Assembly: GCF_047496725.1 (NCBI RefSeq)
Contig: NC_132974.1
Location: 14,045,001-14,109,000, forward strand
Origin: Anoplolepis gracilipes
Taxonomy: Eukaryota > Arthropoda > Insecta > Hymenoptera > Formicidae
Direction of reading: 5' to 3'
Length of the DNA: 64,000 nucleotides
Under the pieces are notes generated by a model that worked only from the letters and a program-made list of their open reading frames with translations, made no database searches and was not told the DNA's origin. Shown piece after piece: positions 1-11,780 of this stretch (positions within the stretch are counted from its first letter, which is position 1; each line of letters starts with the position of its first letter). The position numbers were made by a program, and so were the translations under genes.

Positions 1-1372
1 ATCTGAATTCAGACGCGAAATATGTCGGTTTCTTCGACAGCACGAATCCAGTAGTGGTGATTCGAGATCCGGATCTGATCAAGTCTATCGCCGTCAAGAA
101 TTTCGAATCGTTTCTCGATCACCGCGCTTTTATCGACGAAGAGAATGATCCTATATTTGGCAAGAACTTATTTTCCCTTTGTGGTGAAAAATGGCGAGAT
201 GTAAGAACCTTATTAAGTCCTGCATTTACGTCGAGCAAAATGAAAGCTATGTTTAAGCTAATGTTCGACTGTGCTGCCAACTTTACCGAGTTCCTCTCCA
301 AGTTGCCTTCCGATAAAAATGTTGTGGAATTGAAAGATTGTTTTACTAGATACACGAATGACGTAATCGCAACCTGCGCCTACGGGATTAGCGTTGATTC
401 TATGAGAAATCCTACCAACGAGTTTTACCTTAACGGAAGAGATGCTACAAAGTTTAGTACTCTGCGCACTATAAAACTCATTTTATCAGAAGTATGCCTC
501 TTATCACCAAGATGTTGGGTATTAAATTTTTTAGTAATCTGATAGGTCAATTTTTCAAAGATCTTGTCAGGAGTACAATAGACACCAGAGACAAGCAGAA
601 CATCGTACGACCGGACATGCTGCAACTGATGATGGAAAGTAGAGGAAAAAGAGGACCGGGAAAAGAATTGACTATCGAGGATATGATCTCGCAAGCATTC
701 ATCTTCTTTTTTGGTGGTTTCGATACCGTTTCTACTTTGATGTGCTTTGTTATTCACGAAATGACCGTTAATCCAAGCATCCAGATAAAATTACGCAACG
801 AGATGGATCAAGTTTTGAAGAAAACAAACGGGGAGTTGACCTATGAGGCTGTAAACGGAATGCAATATTTGGACGCTGTCGTTAATGAGGCTCTTAGAAT
901 GTGGTCTGTAACGCCTTTCCTGGACAGAGTATGTACGCAAGATTTCGAATTACCGCCTGCGCTTCCCGGCGATAAGCCCTTTGTCGTGAAAAAAGGTTCG
1001 AGCATTTGGTTTCCTGTTCACGGGCTTCATCGGGATGCAAAATATTTTGAGAGACCGAATGAGTTTTATCCCGAACGTTTTCTGGACGAGAATAAGAAAA
1101 AATTAAATACTAGCGCGTATATACCATTCGGAATTGGTCCCAGAATGTGCATAGGTAACAGATTTGCATTATTGGAGACTAAAATTATGATATTCCATTT
1201 ATTAACTCGCTGCGAATTAAAACCATGTGCGAAAACTCCTCATCCTTTACAATTAAGCAAAGTAAGCTTCACCATGATGGCAGAGGGAGGGTTCTGGCTG
1301 AAGATTCAAGCAAGAAGTGATCTTTATACTTGCATATCCACAAGCGTTAATAGTGATGCAACTAATGACTGA
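1..1372 (+). pseudogene. CYP9-like P450, 5' end outside window, one frameshift
   Basis: This is the C-terminal ~460 codons of a CYP9-type P450 whose first ~62 codons lie left of the window. It is nearly identical to the intact gene at 3820-5385. Reading is open to about position 490, where one base is missing relative to the intact copy (32 instead of 33 bases between the shared CGCACTATAAAA and AGTATG blocks). It then continues in another frame to a TGA at 1370-1372. Everything after the shift is well preserved: I-helix GGFDT, ExxR (EALR), PERF and heme loop FGIGPRMCIG. A single lesion in an otherwise clean gene means a very young pseudogene, or a sequencing or assembly error in a working gene. 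An AATAAA signal lies at 1387-1392. Confidence 0.85.
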
Positions 1373-1919
1373 CCATTTTAAATTCGAATAAATGTCGATA
1401 AAATATCCTTGGGATATTGATATATGTAACGAAAATATGAATGTAAAATAATTTTATTTTAAATAAAATATTTCACACTATGTGTGTTCATCAATTGTAA
1501 AACGACAATGCTTGCTTATAATTTTATCCTTAATTTTTATAACTTTTGGTTTTATTATTGAAAATTTGAACATTTTAGGGAAAATTAATACTGATTTTTT
1601 ATTTATGGTCCGTGATTATCTGTATTATTATACATATAATAGTGAGAGAAAAAATAATTTGATATAATTTATATATGTGTTATAAAATTTATTTTTACAT
1701 TATTTTTTAACAATGTATAAATTCCTATATGTAAATAGTATAAAATTATATTAAATACAATAAATGTTATGATTATTGCAACAAGAATTTTATATAAGAA
1801 CAAAATATTTTTTTCTATTTTTTATATATAGACAGAAAGAGAATTATATATTATTAGACCGAAAAACTATGATGCACATATAGAAGTCGTATTAAATGTA
1901 TATTTGTATATTTAGGTTT

Positions 1920-1976
<57 letters not shown>

Positions 1977-2615
1977 CACAAAATACAAATTATTATTATC
2001 CAAATAAAAAATATTAATACTTGTACATGTATAGTAAAATTTATTATAAGAATTGTTATATAAAACATAGCACATAATCTGTTACTTTTCTCTCTTTTTC
2101 TCTCTTCTCTGTTTGAATAAGATAATTATTCATAAATGATAGAAAAAAAAATGTAATAGATATGAGGAATAATTATTTCTCTATGTGTTGATACATTTAT
2201 CAAAACTTTAAAATATAAAATTAAAATAGTAAAAAATAAAATATTACCATGAAATATAAAAATATAAGCAACATCATAGTTATACATCTAAAATAACTGA
2301 TGAATAAAAATAATTATTGCTCTCAGTTCGCGAAAAGTATAGTATTAAATTCAGTTCATTGACTGATTATCACAATGATGTATATTTAATTCTATATGAT
2401 GGAACTCAAAGTCAAAATGATTATATGACAGAAAAATTACAGTAGACATAAGGCTTTTATAAAATATTTTGCAAAATTTTGACGATAATATTCTAATAAT
2501 AGCAAAAATTAAAAAAAACTGATAATTGGGAGTACATGTATTCATTGATAACATATATATAATGACAGAAAAATATTAATGACGACATTTAATTCAATTT
2601 TCTAACTAGTTGGAG

Positions 2616-2670
<55 letters not shown>

Positions 2671-2765
2671 AGAGAGAATATAAAAAGCAAAAGACGAGAT
2701 ATATCCTTATAATATTAGCATCAACTCAAAATAATTATTTAAAATGTACTTGTGTATGTATTTAA
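1373..2765. other. AT-rich spacer downstream of the first P450 copy
   Basis: No gene seen. It holds the 3' flank of the frameshifted copy, a (TA)n run at 1924-1973 and a (GA)n run at 2620-2677. Parts recur after the copies at 3820 and 7283, for example the TTCTCTGTTTGAATAAG-type stretch near 2105 and again near 8245. The spacer therefore belongs to the tandem unit. The 61-codon ORF at 1482 is AT-rich chance coding. Confidence 0.7.
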
Positions 2766-2998
2766 AATTATTAAAAATGTTAGCAGAAAGTGAGCATAAA
2801 AAAGCCGTGTTTTGAAAGAGACACTTTCATTTTTTGAAGTTCTGAACGCATTTCAAAGATGTTTTAATTCTTGTACAGCAACACTAAAGAGCTATCATCT
2901 ATAAAATTTGACATTTCTTTGAAATGCGTTCGAAGAAAATGAAAATGTCTCTTTCAAATCATGGCTCTTTCATGCCCACTTTCTTCTAAATGTTTTAT
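2766..2998. repeat. ~230 bp foldback (inverted-repeat) element
   Basis: Two arms of roughly 80-90 bases face each other: about 2766-2858 and 2914-2998. The left arm contains TTTGAAAGAGACA and AACGCATTTCAAAGA; the right contains their reverse complements (TCTTTGAAATGCGTT and TGTCTCTTTCAAA). The loop is about 55 bases. It looks like a MITE or other foldback element. A long hairpin RNA is possible if it is transcribed. No coding capacity. Confidence 0.7.
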
Positions 2999-3373
2999 TA
3001 ATGCTTTAACAAAAATGCTTTAAAAAAAATGGTCATTCAGTCAGAATAGAATAGAATAAGATAGAATTCAATAAGAATAGAGAAAAACGTGAAATTTTAA
3101 TACTTGTGAAAGACTTACGCAAATGACTTTATATATTAAACAATTTTTTATTACTGTATTTTTATATGTACATAACAAAGTAGAAAATTTTGACGATAAT
3201 ATTGTAAAGAAATAATTTCTTTGAATATTTATTTATCAGACTACAGAGATTCTTAAAATCACTATTTAATATTACTCAAGCTATTGCTTAATAGATTGCA
3301 CGACTGATAAGCATTTTGCTATATGAATCAAAGCTTCTCGAGTTTACAGATGCATAATATTTTCTCCTATTGT

Positions 3374-3408
3374 TTTATAATAATAATAATAACAATAATA
3401 ATAATTAA

Positions 3409-3485
<77 letters not shown>

Positions 3486-3557
3486 TTATTATTATTGTTA
3501 TTGTTATTATTATTATTATTATTGTTATTATTATCATTATTATTATTATTATTATAC
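3374..3557. repeat. Self-complementary (TAA)n-(TTA)n microsatellite
   Basis: TAA repeats to about 3442 switch to TTA repeats up to 3557, with a few interruptions. The halves are mutually complementary and could form a hairpin. The tract ends about 155 bases upstream of the TATA box of the next P450 gene. A short remnant is present near 6709-6723, upstream of the next promoter copy. Confidence 0.9.
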
Positions 3558-3711
3558 AAGAAAAACGTGTCGAAATACTGTCGATGCAATTACGTAATTA
3601 GTAATTAAATTATATTGTTTATCAGATCACTCTCGCACATTCACTTTTAATTAGAATCGATACTTCGATACGTTATCTAATATGCGTGTAAGACGACTGG
3701 TTTGCATCGAG

Positions 3712-3746
3712 TATATAAAGAGACAACTGCTAGTAATTCCAGCAGT
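3712..3746 (+). promoter_or_regulatory. TATA box and CAGT initiator of the 3820 gene
   Basis: TATATAAAG at 3712-3720 is followed 31 bases later by CAGT at 3743-3746 (context AGCAGTTATC). This is the usual insect TATA-to-initiator spacing and predicts a 5' UTR of about 77 bases before the ATG at 3820. The same pair is present, intact or decayed, upstream of most other copies. Transcription start is inferred, not measured. Confidence 0.7.
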
Positions 3747-3819
3747 TATCTGTGCATGGTCGATCTATCGACATCGTATCAAGGCAATTGGTGTTAATCC
3801 TTTAAAACGTCTTCTCATC

Positions 3820-5385
3820 ATGGATATTTGGATTCTGTTGTCAATTTTAGCTGGTTCTATCGCTGCTTATTACTACTTATTTAAGAACCTAAATTTCTTC
3901 AAGAAGCATGGGATTCTTCACATACCACCGTGGCCTGTCGTGGGCAACATGGGGCCAGCTTTTTTCCGGCAGTTATCAATACCTGAGCTTATTCAGAAAA
4001 TCTACAATCTGAATTCAGACGCGAAATATGTCGGTTTCTTCGACAGCACGAATCCAGTAGTGGTGATTCGAGATCCGGATCTGATCAAGTCTATCGCCGT
4101 CAAGAATTTCGAATCGTTTCTCGATCACCGCGCTTTTATCGACGAAGCGAATGATCCTCTATTTGGCAAGAATTTATTTTCCCTTCGTGGTGAAAAATGG
4201 CGAGATGTAAGAACCTTATTAAGTCCCGCTTTTACATCGAGCAAAATGAAAGCTATGTTTAAGCTAATGTCCGACTGTGCTGCCAACTTCACGGACTTTC
4301 TTTCCAAGTTGCCTTTCGATAAAAGTGTTGTGGAATTGAAAGATTGTTTTACTAAATACACGAATGACGTAATCGCAACCTGTGCATTCGGGATTAATGT
4401 TGATTCCATGAGAAATCCAAACAACGAGTTCTACGTTAACGGAAAAGATGCGACGAATTTGGGTACTCTGCGCACTATAAAAATTTATTTTATTAGAAGT
4501 ATGCCTGTTATCACCAAGATGTTGGGTATTAAATTTGTTAGTAATTATATAGGTCAATTTTTCAAAGATCTTGTCAGGAGTACAATAGACACCAGAGACA
4601 AGCAGAACATCGTACGACCGGACATGCTGCAACTGATGATGGAAAGTAGAGGAAAAAGAGGACCCGGAAAAGAATTGACTATTGAGGATATGACCGCACA
4701 GGCATTTAGCTTTTTTTTTGGTGGCTTTGATACCGTTTCCACTTTGATGTGTTTCGCAGTTCACGAAATTACTGTTAATCCAAGTGTTCAGACAAAATTA
4801 CGCAACGAGGTAGATGAAGTTCTGAAGAAAACAAACGGGGATTTGACCTATGAGGCTTTAAACGGAATGCAATATCTGGACGCTGTCGTTAATGAAGCTC
4901 TTAGAATGTGGTCTGTAGCGTCTGTCCTGGACAGAGTATGTACGCAAGATTTCGAATTACCTCCTGCGCTTCCCGGAGATAAGCCTTTTGTCGTGAGAAA
5001 AGGCTCGAGCGTTTGGTTTCCTGCTCACGGGCTTCATCGGGATGCAAAGTATTTTGAAAAACCGGATGAATTTTATCCTGAACGTTTTCTGGCCGAAAAT
5101 AAGGACAAATTAAATACTAGCGCGTATTTACCGTTCGGAATCGGTCCGAGAATGTGCATAGGTAACAGGTTCGCATTATTGGAGACTAAGGCCATGATAT
5201 TCCATTTATTAACTCGTTGCGAATTAAAACCATGTGCGAAAACTTCTCATCCTTTACAATTAAGCAAAGGAAGCTTCAACATGAAGCCAGACGGAGGATT
5301 TTGGGTGAAGATTCAAGCGAGGAAAGACGTTCATACCAGCATATCCACCAGTGTTAATGGTGATGCGAGTAATGCCCATATTTAA
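3820..5385 (+). CDS. CYP9: CYP9-like cytochrome P450 (521 aa)
   Basis: Complete single-exon microsomal P450, expected to insert an oxygen atom into a lipophilic substrate using electrons from NADPH-P450 reductase at the ER. The N-terminal anchor is residues ~1-20, followed by a basic stretch and the proline hinge PPWPVVGNM. Visible motifs: C-helix WRDVR at 127-131, I-helix GGFDT at 301-305, ExxR at 359-362 (EALR), PERF at 420-423, heme loop FGIGPRMCIG with ligand Cys446. The reading frame is open 46 codons further upstream, but ATG 3820 is chosen. It matches paralog starts (MDIW), follows a TATA/initiator pair by the right distance, and the earlier ATG at 3682 lies upstream of the TATA box. 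The symbol is family level only; subfamily and substrate are unknown. It is the only intact member of its sub-group here. Confidence 0.95.
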   Translation: MDIWILLSILAGSIAAYYYLFKNLNFFKKHGILHIPPWPVVGNMGPAFFRQLSIPELIQKIYNLNSDAKYVGFFDSTNPVVVIRDPDLIKSIAVKNFESFLDHRAFIDEANDPLFGKNLFSLRGEKWRDVRTLLSPAFTSSKMKAMFKLMSDCAANFTDFLSKLPFDKSVVELKDCFTKYTNDVIATCAFGINVDSMRNPNNEFYVNGKDATNLGTLRTIKIYFIRSMPVITKMLGIKFVSNYIGQFFKDLVRSTIDTRDKQNIVRPDMLQLMMESRGKRGPGKELTIEDMTAQAFSFFFGGFDTVSTLMCFAVHEITVNPSVQTKLRNEVDEVLKKTNGDLTYEALNGMQYLDAVVNEALRMWSVASVLDRVCTQDFELPPALPGDKPFVVRKGSSVWFPAHGLHRDAKYFEKPDEFYPERFLAENKDKLNTSAYLPFGIGPRMCIGNRFALLETKAMIFHLLTRCELKPCAKTSHPLQLSKGSFNMKPDGGFWVKIQARKDVHTSISTSVNGDASNAHI

Positions 5386-6183
5386 ATTTATACAAATACT
5401 AGTAAAGTATAATGTTCGTAACATTAATGTAAACATTAATGTATTGAATTAACTCGTGTAAAATAATTGTATTTTACATAAAATCTTTTACTCTGTGTGT
5501 TTATCAAGACAACTTTAAAATCTTTTGTAATCATTAAGATAATTGCAAGATGACGATGTTTGCTTATAATTTCATTATTATTATATGATTTTTTATCTAT
5601 GATCTGTGATTATTCGAATTTTTGAATAACAGTGAAGAAAAAGATAATTTCATATAATTTGAAATTATTCGGTAAAATTTTTCTCTACTTTATTTTTTAA
5701 CAATGTATAAATTCTTATATATAACTATAATAAAGTTATAGTAAATACAATAAATATTATTGTCCATAACACACATATATAATAGGGTATAATACATATA
5801 TAATAACATATATAATAACATAATAGAAATTATATATAAGAGAAAAGTATCTTTTAAATATTTTTAAATAGACATATTAAACATTTGGATGAGAAAACGT
5901 GCTGAAACTTTATGATGTACATATAAAAGTCGAATTAAATATATTTGTATATTTAAGTTCAAATTTTATAAATTTAAAAACTATACGAAATATAAAATAT
6001 TATTTTCCAATAAAAAAAATATAAACATATACACACATGTATCATAATATGAACACATATACATGTAATTAAATATGAATTATTAATACAATATATAAAA
6101 ACCATTTAGCATTTCAATATTTTAACTAATTTGAAGAGAGAGAAGACGAGAGAGAGAGTGAGAGAGAGAGGGAGAGGGAGAGG

Positions 6184-6249
<66 letters not shown>

Positions 6250-6839
6250 AAGAGAGGATATAAGAAGAAAAGATATTCTATTATAATATTAATATTAACT
6301 TAAATTCATAAAGAAAACCATTTAAAATCTAGATACTTCATTTATCATCGCTTTAATAAAAAAAGTGAGTATTTAATCAATGAGTACAAAAGGTCACAGA
6401 ATTTCGATACTTCTGAAAAATCTACGCGACTTTATGTATTAAATAGTTGTTCACATAATTTTTCATTATATTTTTATACGGGCAGAACAAAATAAAAAAA
6501 ATTGAACCATAATATCACATATACAAATTGTTCAATTATTTTTTTGAAAAATCATTTAGCAGCGTAAATTATTAAAATCACTATCCGATATTATTGAAGA
6601 CTACGGCTCAATAGATTGCACGAGTGATAAACACTTTGCAAAGCTATGTCAATCAAAGTATTTTGAGTTTACAAACGCATACTGTTTTCTTTTTTCTATT
6701 GTTTCATCATTATTATTATTATAATATAACAAAATTATTATTTATATACAATGTAATGATTAATGTAATGTTTAAATTATCATTTCTTACTCTTGTATTC
6801 ATTTTCTATTAGAATTGAAACTTTGATACGTTATCTAAT
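5386..6839. other. Spacer with 3' flank and GA microsatellite
   Basis: No gene seen. 5386 to about 6120 is AT-rich 3' flank resembling that of the first copy. A long, partly interrupted (GA)n tract spans about 6136-6260. From about 6360 the sequence resembles the 5' flank of the 3820 gene, including the ATAGATTGCACGA block near 6610 that also occurs near 3291. This marks the start of the next tandem unit. Confidence 0.65.
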
Positions 6840-7028
6840 TTATGTGTAAGGTAGTCGATTTGAAATAAAGACAGGAACTGCTAGTAACTCCAGTAGTTAT
6901 CTGCGCAGATATCGCATCAAGACGATCGATTCTTTAAAATGTCTCACATAAATTTCGATACTGTTGTCGATTTTAACTATCATCATAGCTGTTTATTACT
7001 ACTTCTTTAAAAACTTAAATTTCTCTAT
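6840..7028 (+). pseudogene. Decayed promoter and N-terminal fragment of a CYP9 copy
   Basis: This aligns by eye with 3690-3905, the promoter and first ~25 codons of the intact gene. The TATA box is changed to GAAATAAAG, the initiator context CCAGTAGTTATC is still recognisable near 6890, and the start codon region has become ATAAATTTCG. The membrane-anchor codons can be followed to a TAG at 7026-7028. The next full promoter copy begins about 100 bases downstream, so two 5' ends now sit in series. Confidence 0.7.
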
Positions 7029-7175
7029 GTAGTATACATTTAGAATTTATTAAATGTCACTATTTTATTAGTACACTCAAAGCCACAAAAGTGGCTCTGC
7101 GGCAGTCTAAAGGTTAAAATCGAACCTTTGATACGTGCTATCTAATATGCGTGTAAGGTAACTGATTGAGTCGAG

Positions 7176-7210
7176 TATATAAAGAAGGAACCGCTAGTAA
7201 CTCCAGTAGT
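7176..7210 (+). promoter_or_regulatory. TATA/initiator upstream of the 7283 pseudogene
   Basis: TATATAAAG at 7176-7184 is followed by a CCAGTAGTTATT initiator-like block at about 7203-7214. Spacing and sequence match the intact promoter at 3712. The promoter looks undamaged although the gene behind it is broken, so a non-coding transcript is possible. Confidence 0.5.
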
Positions 7211-7282
7211 TATTTGTGTACATATGTGCTATCTAACGACATCGTATCAAGGCAATCGGTGTAATTCTTTAAAACGTTTGTC

Positions 7283-7925
7283 ATGGATATTTGGATATTA
7301 TTGTCAATTTTAGCTAGCACCATCGTTGCTTATTACTACTTATTTAAAAATTTAAATTTCTTCAAGAAGCATGGGATTCTTCACATACCACCGTGGCCTG
7401 TCGTTGGCAACATGGGGCCAGCTTTTTTCCGGCAGTTATCAATAGCCGAGCTTGTTCAGAAAATCTAAAATCTGAATTCAGACGCGAAATATGTCGGTTT
7501 CTTCGACAGCACGAATCCAGTAGTGGTGATTCGAGATCCGGATCTGATCAAGTCTATCGCCGTCAAGAATTTCGAATCGTTTCCCGATCATCGTATTTCT
7601 ATCGATGCGGATTATAATCCACTCTGTTTTGTGGTAAGAATTTATCTTTCACTTGGTGGAAATAAATAGCGAGAAGTGAAGACTTTTGGCATTAGCGTTG
7701 ATTCTATGAAGAATCCTACTAAAGAGTTTTACGTTTACGAAAGAGATGCTATGAATTTTGGTACTCTGCGCATCTTAAAATTCTATTTCATCAGAAGTAT
7801 GCCGTCATCAAAATGTTGAGTATGAAATTAATTGGCAGTCATGTAGGCCAATTTTTCAAAGATGTTGTGGGGAATACGATAGACATCAGGGACGAAAAGA
7901 TAATTACGTTTAAAATATGTTAAAA
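7283..7925 (+). pseudogene. Truncated CYP9-like P450 pseudogene
   Basis: It starts with the same MDIW anchor and PPWPVVGNM hinge as the 3820 gene. Codon 62 is a stop: TAA at 7466-7468, where the intact gene has TAC. Homology continues in frame past the stop. Near 7620-7680 there are indels and new stops, and the C-helix WRDVR is lost. About 175 bases (roughly residues 133-190) are then deleted, the F-G region resumes at about 7690, and homology ends near 7925 before the I-helix. The catalytic half, including the heme cysteine, is missing. Clearly non-functional as a P450. Confidence 0.9.
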
Positions 7926-8152
7926 TACGTGAAAAAAAACAAATCGCGAGCGCTGATTCATTATAGAAACTGTATTAAACACGTTTGTCTACTTGAATTT
8001 GAATTGTATAAATAAATGAATAATTAATAATTAAATTATATACATATAAATTAACGATACAAATATAATTAATATTAATTTAACAATACAATAAATAACT
8101 TATTGTACTCTAATAAAAAATTATTATATGTAATATATATAACACATAGCAC

Positions 8153-8235
<83 letters not shown>

Positions 8236-11200
8236 CTCTCTCTTTCTCTGTTTAAGCAAGGTAATTATTCATAAATAATGAAACTGGAAAAATAATAGGA
8301 TATAAAATAATAGGATATTTCAATAATCATTTCTATATTTATTTTATATTTATTCATTTATTGAAACTTTATGATGTAAAAAAATAAAATATTAGCAAAA
8401 AATATAGAAATATAAATAACAGATGTACATATTCGAAAATTAAAATTCCGATATATAAAAATAATTGATGTATAAAAATAACTTTTGTTCTCAACTAGAA
8501 AAGTGCATGATTAAACCAAAGAATTTATTGGATGATTGTCAGGAGCGATATTTATCTCTACAGTGTGATAGAAGTTAAAGTTCAAATGGTTACATAACAG
8601 ATATATTATACTAGGCAATATCGATACAAAATATTTGGTATACTATTGTATATTCCAATAGCAAAAATAAAAAACTTACTGTCAACAGTAAGTACAGTCA
8701 TGTATTAGTAACATATATAATGTCATAATAACAGAAATATTATTATGAGAACATTTTAGTATTTTCTAAAAATTTTTCATATAATTTTTCATTGTATTTT
8801 TATATGTGTGCATAAAAAATAAAAAATTTCTTAAGATTGTATATAAATATATAAGTATATAAGTTGTGTATAATATATAAATAACTTTTCTGCAAATTTA
8901 TTTATCAGAATGTATAGACATTAAATTCATTATCTGATATTATTCAAGATCAGCAAACTTCGCCAAAACTCAAAATTTTTCGAGTTTATAAAGATATATA
9001 CTCATTTTTTTGGTAGAACAATAATTCTTGCTTATAAAATATTATTTTATTCTTTTTTTGCCTTGTAATTATATTTTTTATTTGATTTACATCATTAAAG
9101 TTTGAAGGAAATTGATACTGATTTTAGCGATCATCTGTATTTTTAAATAATAGTAAAAGAAAATATTATTTGATATAATAAAATTTCTTTTCACAAAAAT
9201 GTCTAAATTCTTGTATATTAGTATGATAAAGTTATAAATACAATAGATATTATTGCAGTAGAAATTTTATGTAAGAATAAGACATTTTTTTATATATAGA
9301 CAGAAAAATGTTTTTTTTAATATTTAGACAGAGAGTAGTATATTAAAATACACAGAAAAATATTATTCGAAAGTGCGTGCGTATATGTGTGTGTGCAAAA
9401 AAGATCATTATTGATAAATAATAAATATATGAGAAATAATTATTACATATGTACATATTTATTGAAATTTTAAGATATTTGTAAAATACAGAAAATAAAA
9501 TATTACCAAAAAATATAGAAATATAAGAAATACACATGCCGAAATTGTGAACCTAAATTATAACTGATGCGTAAAAGTAGTTATTGTTCTTAACCCAAAA
9601 AAGAATAAAGTCATTAAATTGATGATGAGTGATGTATATTGTCAGAGTGATGTATATTCAGTTCTATATTACGATGGAAGTCAAGGTCAAAATGATTACA
9701 TTGTTGTAAGAGAAACAAAGATTAAAATAGAAATGAACACATATCAAGTGCAAAACAGGATATTGCGAATTATGAATATGATCTCATGATAAATGAAAAG
9801 AAAAACTGATAAATATTATAAATATACATATACATTATAATAGAGATATATTTAATATGCATAATTAACAGAAATATAATTGACAAGATTAGCCAACAAT
9901 TGAAACAATTGTTAAAAATTCTCTAACTTTAAATGTGTTAATAACTATTTTTGAATTTGCATATTAGTTTTTATTAGATTATATTAACTTTAATAATTCG
10001 GACACACATATTTCATTGTATTTGGCTAATAAACACAGACAGCTAAAAAGAAAACAATAAAAAATTTATGTTTCATAAATTATATTAGAGACTATAAATT
10101 CTGCAAATAATTTTTTCCTGAAAAATTTAATTCAAAATATATAAAAACATCTACCATTCAAAAGATGTAATTACTATTATGATAGCACCTTTTTATTATA
10201 TAGAATTATATATGTATAACGCTATTTTATTAACATATATGGATATTATCATTATAATTGACCTACTCTTCGATATAACATTTAGTTACATAAACTTCAT
10301 CAGAAACACGCGTAATTTTGCAAAACTGCACAATCATTATTCATAATTTGTCAATATTGTTAAATAAGCAGTATAAATGATAGGAGAGTAATAGCTTATA
10401 GATATCAAAATAAAGTTTATTTTGCAATTATTATCAGAATGACCCATGAATGACTTGCTGCACTTACAAAGTGTAGCAAATTTCAAAATATTATTATTAT
10501 CGATAATATATCAGAACAAAACAGCAGTAAGGAAAATTGATCTTACAAACAAGAGTAGAGAAAAATATAAATTAGTTATAATAACAAAATGTTTTTACGT
10601 AACACTGTTTTATATAAAATCTTTTTAGTTTACACACTATATAACTATTCACTAAATAATACGATTTCCTTTGTTTTCGGATTCAAATGAAATACCTCCA
10701 GTAATATCAATGCGTATTCTTCTGATTAACTTTTCTAAAAGAATTTACATAAAATAACAACTCGTAAAATCATCTCAAAATAAAATACTTTACATATTAT
10801 TTATTTTTCTTGTCATTTGTCATTATTGAATTTTGTTGAATGTTACAAATAAACCATAGGTATATATATATATATACAGTATTTTTAAATAAAGTTTTTC
10901 ACGTTTAAAAATAATTCGATAATAAGATAAACAGTATTTTGATTACAAAGTACATTATTTTTTATATTGCCAATTAAATGTGGCTATATACATAAAAGTA
11001 GAAACCTGTTTTTTATATAGGTTTTTTGTAGGTTGAATAAACAAATATACAATTTTAAATCAAAACAGTAATAAGTAACTATAGCTTTCAAAACGAATTT
11101 TTATATTAATTATCACGTATGTATTAAACAAAAAAAATATTACATAATAAATACATAAGTGTTACATCGAAACAAAACATCTCAGCTGTCAGCCGAGAGA

Positions 11201-11780
11201 AGAGAAATTACTAAAATTATAAATTTTTAACAATAGATTGAATATATTTTAAATTGAACTTTTCAGGAAAGAGTTATTTAACTACATATAGTTGTCGAAC
11301 CTATTAACCAATAAATCTGTTAAAAACTGGATTACTATAATCGTTACTGAAACAGAGATTCAATGATACGAAGTACTTATAACTGGACGGCTCACGTGTA
11401 AATACATGGATCTTCCTCAATGTTGCTACGCGAGTTACAGTTTAATAATAACATGTACAATTGCCATTTAATATTTAAATACTCGATACTCAATAAATAT
11501 TTAATGTCAAACTCTGACAAGTAAATTAAGTCTAACAATTATAAATTTTTAATATTTATTCAAACATATAGATAGGATTTACATATATTTATAATATGAA
11601 TTAATAAAAAACAAAAAAAATAATTTTACAAGTACTTATATAAAGTAATATGTAACGTGCTAAATTCAAATAAACTATATTGTTATTACGATTGCCATTG
11701 CGTTATAAGAATGATTTTTGTCATCGAGTATAAGATTATACTATAAAAAAAAAATATTTTGTTATTTTTATTTAAAATGC
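7926..11780. other. Long spacer made of duplicated P450 flanks
   Basis: No gene seen. 7940 to about 8550 resembles the distal 3' flank of the first copies, including a long (TC)n run at 8157-8250. 8760-9900 resembles a P450 5' flank and recurs at 17500-18730. 10250 to about 11000 resembles, in direct orientation, the upstream flank of the 15522 gene but has no gene attached. About 11100-11780 is the 3' flank of the minus-strand gene at 11781. ORFs of 60-64 codons here are AT-rich chance ORFs. Confidence 0.6.

Noticed and set aside
1482..1667. 61-codon hydrophobic ORF after the first P450 copy
   Set aside because: AT-rich 3' flank; the frame is not kept in the paralogous flank after the 3820 gene.
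3323..3601. Two overlapping ORFs encoding poly-Ile and poly-Asn
   Set aside because: They are the two strands of a TAA/TTA microsatellite, not genes.
3682..3819. 46-codon N-terminal extension of the 3820 P450
   Set aside because: It begins upstream of the TATA box, is absent from all paralogs, and the anchor starts naturally at MDIW.
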